Source: Nymphaea colorata
Lineage: Eukaryota > Streptophyta > Magnoliopsida > Nymphaeales > Nymphaeaceae
Assembly (NCBI RefSeq): GCF_008831285.2
Contig: NC_045139.1
Coordinates: 16,908,354 to 16,972,353, forward strand
DNA length: 64,000 nucleotides
Direction: 5' to 3'
The position numbers and the translations under genes are program-made. Below are positions 61,478-64,000 of the stretch, piece after piece. Below the pieces are notes generated by a model. The model saw only the letters and a list, made by a program, of their open reading frames with translations. It was not told the DNA's origin and did not search any database. Positions within the stretch are counted from its first letter, which is position 1. Every line of letters begins with the position of its first letter.

Positions 61478-62626
61478 CGAGCCGAGAAACCAGCCCGACT
61501 CAAGCGTGGGCTTAAACCCCAGAGTTGGGTGTCAGGCTGGCCCAATAAGTTGTTAGGCAAGGTCGGGCTGGTCTCACTCGACTCGATCATTTATTTGTAG
61601 TATTATTATATATATATACATAATATTTTATTATGATTAATTATATTTATATATTATTTTATATTAAAAATGTATCTTTTAATTTTAATGAAACTGGGCA
61701 CGAAATCCGGTTTCGACGGCAGAACTTGGGCCGCAATCACGAGCCGGGCACGAAATCTGCTAACACATGCTTAATGAGGCATAATCTTCCTCCATACGTA
61801 TATGAGAGGATTTTTAGGGATTGGCAATATTATGTTTAAAACAAAAAAAAAGAAAGTTTAAACTGACTTTTCATTAACCTTTTACTAATATGTTGAGCGA
61901 TACGGGGCTGGATTGGACGATATGGACCAGACCCATCTCTTATAAGCTTCATGTGTATCGGCCGATATTAGCTTGATGTGTATCGGCAAATATTAGACAT
62001 TGTGACAGGGAAAAAGAAGTTTTTTTTTTTCACAAAAAGGAAAACATCCATAAACCTTTACTGATGTTTTACTGATGCAGACATAAAAAGTCGGAGATGA
62101 AAATATTGGGCGAAAAAAATGAAAACTTTTCAGTCTAAAAATATATAATTTTAGACAAGCGTGATCAACAGGTTTGAATTTAAGCTGATGCTAGTCGATT
62201 TTTGACGGATATTAACATTGAAACATATATAATATCAACACATAAATAATTTTACATCATGTATACCGTTGCAGCAGGGTTCAAACCTTGAGATGACGAA
62301 GTATCTTTTAGTTTGCCTAACGCAACGGACAAATAGTGGAACATATTCAAACTTTTGCTTACCTAGTACTTATTATTGGGTCATCACATAATCCGGACAA
62401 ATCATACAACAGAGAAGAGCAGAATTTAATGTGACTTGTTTAATCTTCCGTTCGGTTGAAATCGTTACCAAAGTGTCTATTTGTTTGGCTACTATTTGTT
62501 TGGCTACTTTGTATTGAACTCGGCAGACGGAATCTTTCTGTCTTGTGATAGAACAAAAGGAAAAAGAACAAGCAGAAGAGCCGAAAGAAGATCTGTAACA
62601 CCAACATCCATGAAAGTCATGGAGCA

Positions 62627-62632
62627 TTTATT
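62627..62632 (-). terminator. Likely polyadenylation signal of the GASA gene
   Basis: AATAAA on the minus strand lies about 305 bases past the GASA stop, after a 3'UTR that includes a (GA)n microsatellite at about 62812-62839. Confidence 0.45.
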
Positions 62633-62805
62633 TCAAAAGTAAATTTACTACATCAATATGCAAGCTTCTGCACACACACACGTAGTCTGCAAAGTTTGCT
62701 CCTTATTTCCTTCTTTATTCGAATGTTCCTTTACAAACACAACCATTCTCCCTTTCTTACGCAATCTGTCCAAGGTATTGACACGATAAGCAATCCCAGA
62801 GAGAG

Positions 62806-62840
<35 letters not shown>

Positions 62841-62933
62841 AAAAAACCACCATACACATCTGGTGTCAACTTAATACGCACGTAAACGACACACACACAG
62901 GGAGAAGAAACGATGGGAGTAATTTTTGTGTAA

Positions 62934-63616
62934 TTAAGGGCACTTGAGCCGGCCGCCGTGGGTGGTCATGGTGGCGTAGCAGGGGCAGACGTGGGTGTTG
63001 CCGGAGGTGCCGGGAGGGACGCAGTTGCAGCGAGCACAGCAAGTTCCGCACGCCCTCAGGCAGATCTTCTGCCTCGACGCCTTGCTGCACCTGTACGAGC
63101 AAGCTGCTCCGCAATCTGCAACAACCAGGCTCAAGTATTGATCACCCGGAAACTGAGCAACTTCTCTGTTTCGTGAAATCCGAAAGCCGAAAGAAGAAGA
63201 AGAAGTAGAATCACTTACCTATCTTTCCACCCAGCAGTCGACTCCCCTCGTGATGCTCGGCGTTCATCATCTAAGAATCAAAGACAACAGGGCAGGCGTC
63301 GACGTCGTTAGATACAGGCTAAGAAAAAAAGAGAAAGATCATAACTGGCCACTATATAGCGATTTTAGAGAGAAAGAAAGAGATACTTCGGATTTTTCTT
63401 GGTCTGAGCAGGTCGCCTGACACTGAATGATCTGGGATTAACAAAAAGCCAAATATGAGAAAATAATTAGAACGCTAGTGTGTCAACACACTACATCAAA
63501 ACTAAGAGACAGAGACAGAGAGAGAAGAAGAAGAAGGAGAAGAAGAAGTGGTTTAATGGGCTCACCATCGTCAGCACGAGCAAGAGGAGAAAAGCAAGAC
63601 CAGAGTATTTCGCCAT
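62934..63616 (-). CDS. GASA: Gibberellin-regulated GASA/snakin cysteine-rich secreted peptide
   Basis: Small secreted or apoplastic peptide of the GASA/snakin family, with roles in growth, redox and antimicrobial defence. On the minus strand, exons 63616-63566, 63431-63387, 63270-63219 and 63115-62934 give 109 aa. A signal peptide covers about residues 1-23 (hydrophobic core LAFLLLVLLTMII). A short variable linker follows. The C-terminal GASA domain of about 60 residues has all 12 cysteines: CGAAC, YRC, KIC, RACGTCC, RCNC, HVCPC and the terminal KCP. The spacing and the KCP end are canonical. Four exons is normal for the family. The MAKYSG start lies 99 bases below the (+)-coordinate context of a TATAAAT box at 63748-63741. 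Gibberellin control is typical for the family but no specific element was identified. Confidence 0.95.
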
Positions 63617-63740
63617 GACTCACTACGGTTTCAGACACAGTACTTTCTCTTGCAAAGAAAGGAGGGAGGAGGGATAGAGAGGAAGTGTCTTGGCAGTGCA
63701 GGAACTCAGAGGATGTGGTTGAGACGTAAGCGCTCGTCCA

Positions 63741-63748
63741 ATTTATAG
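63741..63748 (-). promoter_or_regulatory. TATA box of the GASA gene
   Basis: CTATAAAT reads on the minus strand 125 bases upstream of the GASA start codon. This spacing predicts a leader of roughly 90-100 bases. Confidence 0.65.
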
Positions 63749-64000
63749 AGTTGGCGCTCGTACGAAGGCGAAGAGGAGACTCGAAAATAAGAAGCTTCTC
63801 GTGTACATACCTTTTGGCTAAGGCAGGGAGGAGAGAGAGCTATGAGGAAGCCAGCTATGCTCAAGCTGGCCTACAAGGACGCGTTGCTTCAAAAGGAGGA
63901 GGACGAAAGGAAGGTGATTAGTTTAAGACAGACCTGCACCAGTTCTAAGCGGAAGGCCAACGAACCTACCGCCCCCTCTAAATCCCTCCCCACTAGACTT
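63749..64000. other. Right edge: GASA upstream region
   Basis: This is promoter-proximal DNA of the GASA gene running to the window end, with purine-rich stretches and no recognisable ORF product. A neighbouring gene may begin beyond the edge, but nothing here proves it. Confidence 0.5.

Larger units (their letters stand above)
57863..62626. other. AT-rich intergenic region with transposon relics
   Basis: No intact gene is seen. It contains GACTCG-rich DNA ending in TTGTCAACTATG at 58345 (related to the MITE in MTAN intron 5), (TA)n at about 60192-60212, fragments of the CAGTGGTGGAG MITE family at 60.63-60.99 kb, and a LINE relic at about 61.02-61.48 kb. The remainder is simple AT-rich sequence. 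Confidence 0.6.

Noticed and set aside
62806-62896. Frame with poly(S-L) stretch downstream of GASA
   Set aside because: It is produced by the (GA)n/(CT)n microsatellite in the GASA 3'UTR.

Overview
This is plant nuclear DNA from a flowering plant. The evidence is GT-AG introns up to 3 kb, an auxin response factor with a miR167 target site, a GASA/snakin peptide, a plant-type MTA nucleosidase, and many small non-autonomous DNA transposons and GA/TA microsatellites. Sequence alone does not fix the clade. There is no prokaryotic, viral or organellar content and no CRISPR array. Gene models were assembled by hand from splice sites, reading-frame continuity and family motifs. Each of the six models stays in frame across every junction. 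Layout: (1) 1984-13451 (+), ARF8/ARF6-type auxin response factor, 14 coding exons, 825 aa. It has a GC-rich promoter with a TATA box, a long leader full of short upstream ORFs, and a miR167 site in the penultimate exon. (2) 16583-20697 (+), three-finger CCCH zinc-finger protein, 3 coding exons, 699 aa. (3) 20698-28360, about 7.7 kb without genes, holding several TIR elements, a 163-bp tandem duplication and microsatellites. (4) 29816-35479 (+), a short TIME FOR COFFEE-like protein, 13 coding exons, 712 aa, with a TATA promoter at 28361 and a long 5'UTR region. (5) 37088-45028 (-), 5'-methylthioadenosine nucleosidase, 8 exons, 256 aa. Its third intron holds a decayed histone H3.1 pseudogene inside a probable transposon. 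(6) 47577-55955 (-), ataxin-2-like protein with an LSm domain and a PAM2 motif, 13 coding exons, 566 aa, with a non-coding first exon and TATA box near 57.7-57.9 kb. (7) 57.9-62.9 kb, AT-rich intergenic DNA with a LINE relic and MITE pieces. (8) 62934-63616 (-), secreted GASA/snakin peptide, 4 exons, 109 aa. The genes are functionally independent, as expected for a plant chromosome arm: auxin-responsive transcription, RNA binding, clock/nuclear regulation, the methionine salvage (Yang) cycle, mRNA-associated regulation and a secreted cysteine-rich peptide. No operon-like system is present. The most notable points beyond ordinary annotation are the uORF cluster abutting the ARF start codon, the H3.1 pseudogene within a TIR-flanked element, and a small hAT-like MITE family recurring at four places. 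Also notable are a TIR element with GC-rich hexamer subterminal arrays and three identical GTGGGCCCG motifs upstream of the TIC-like gene.
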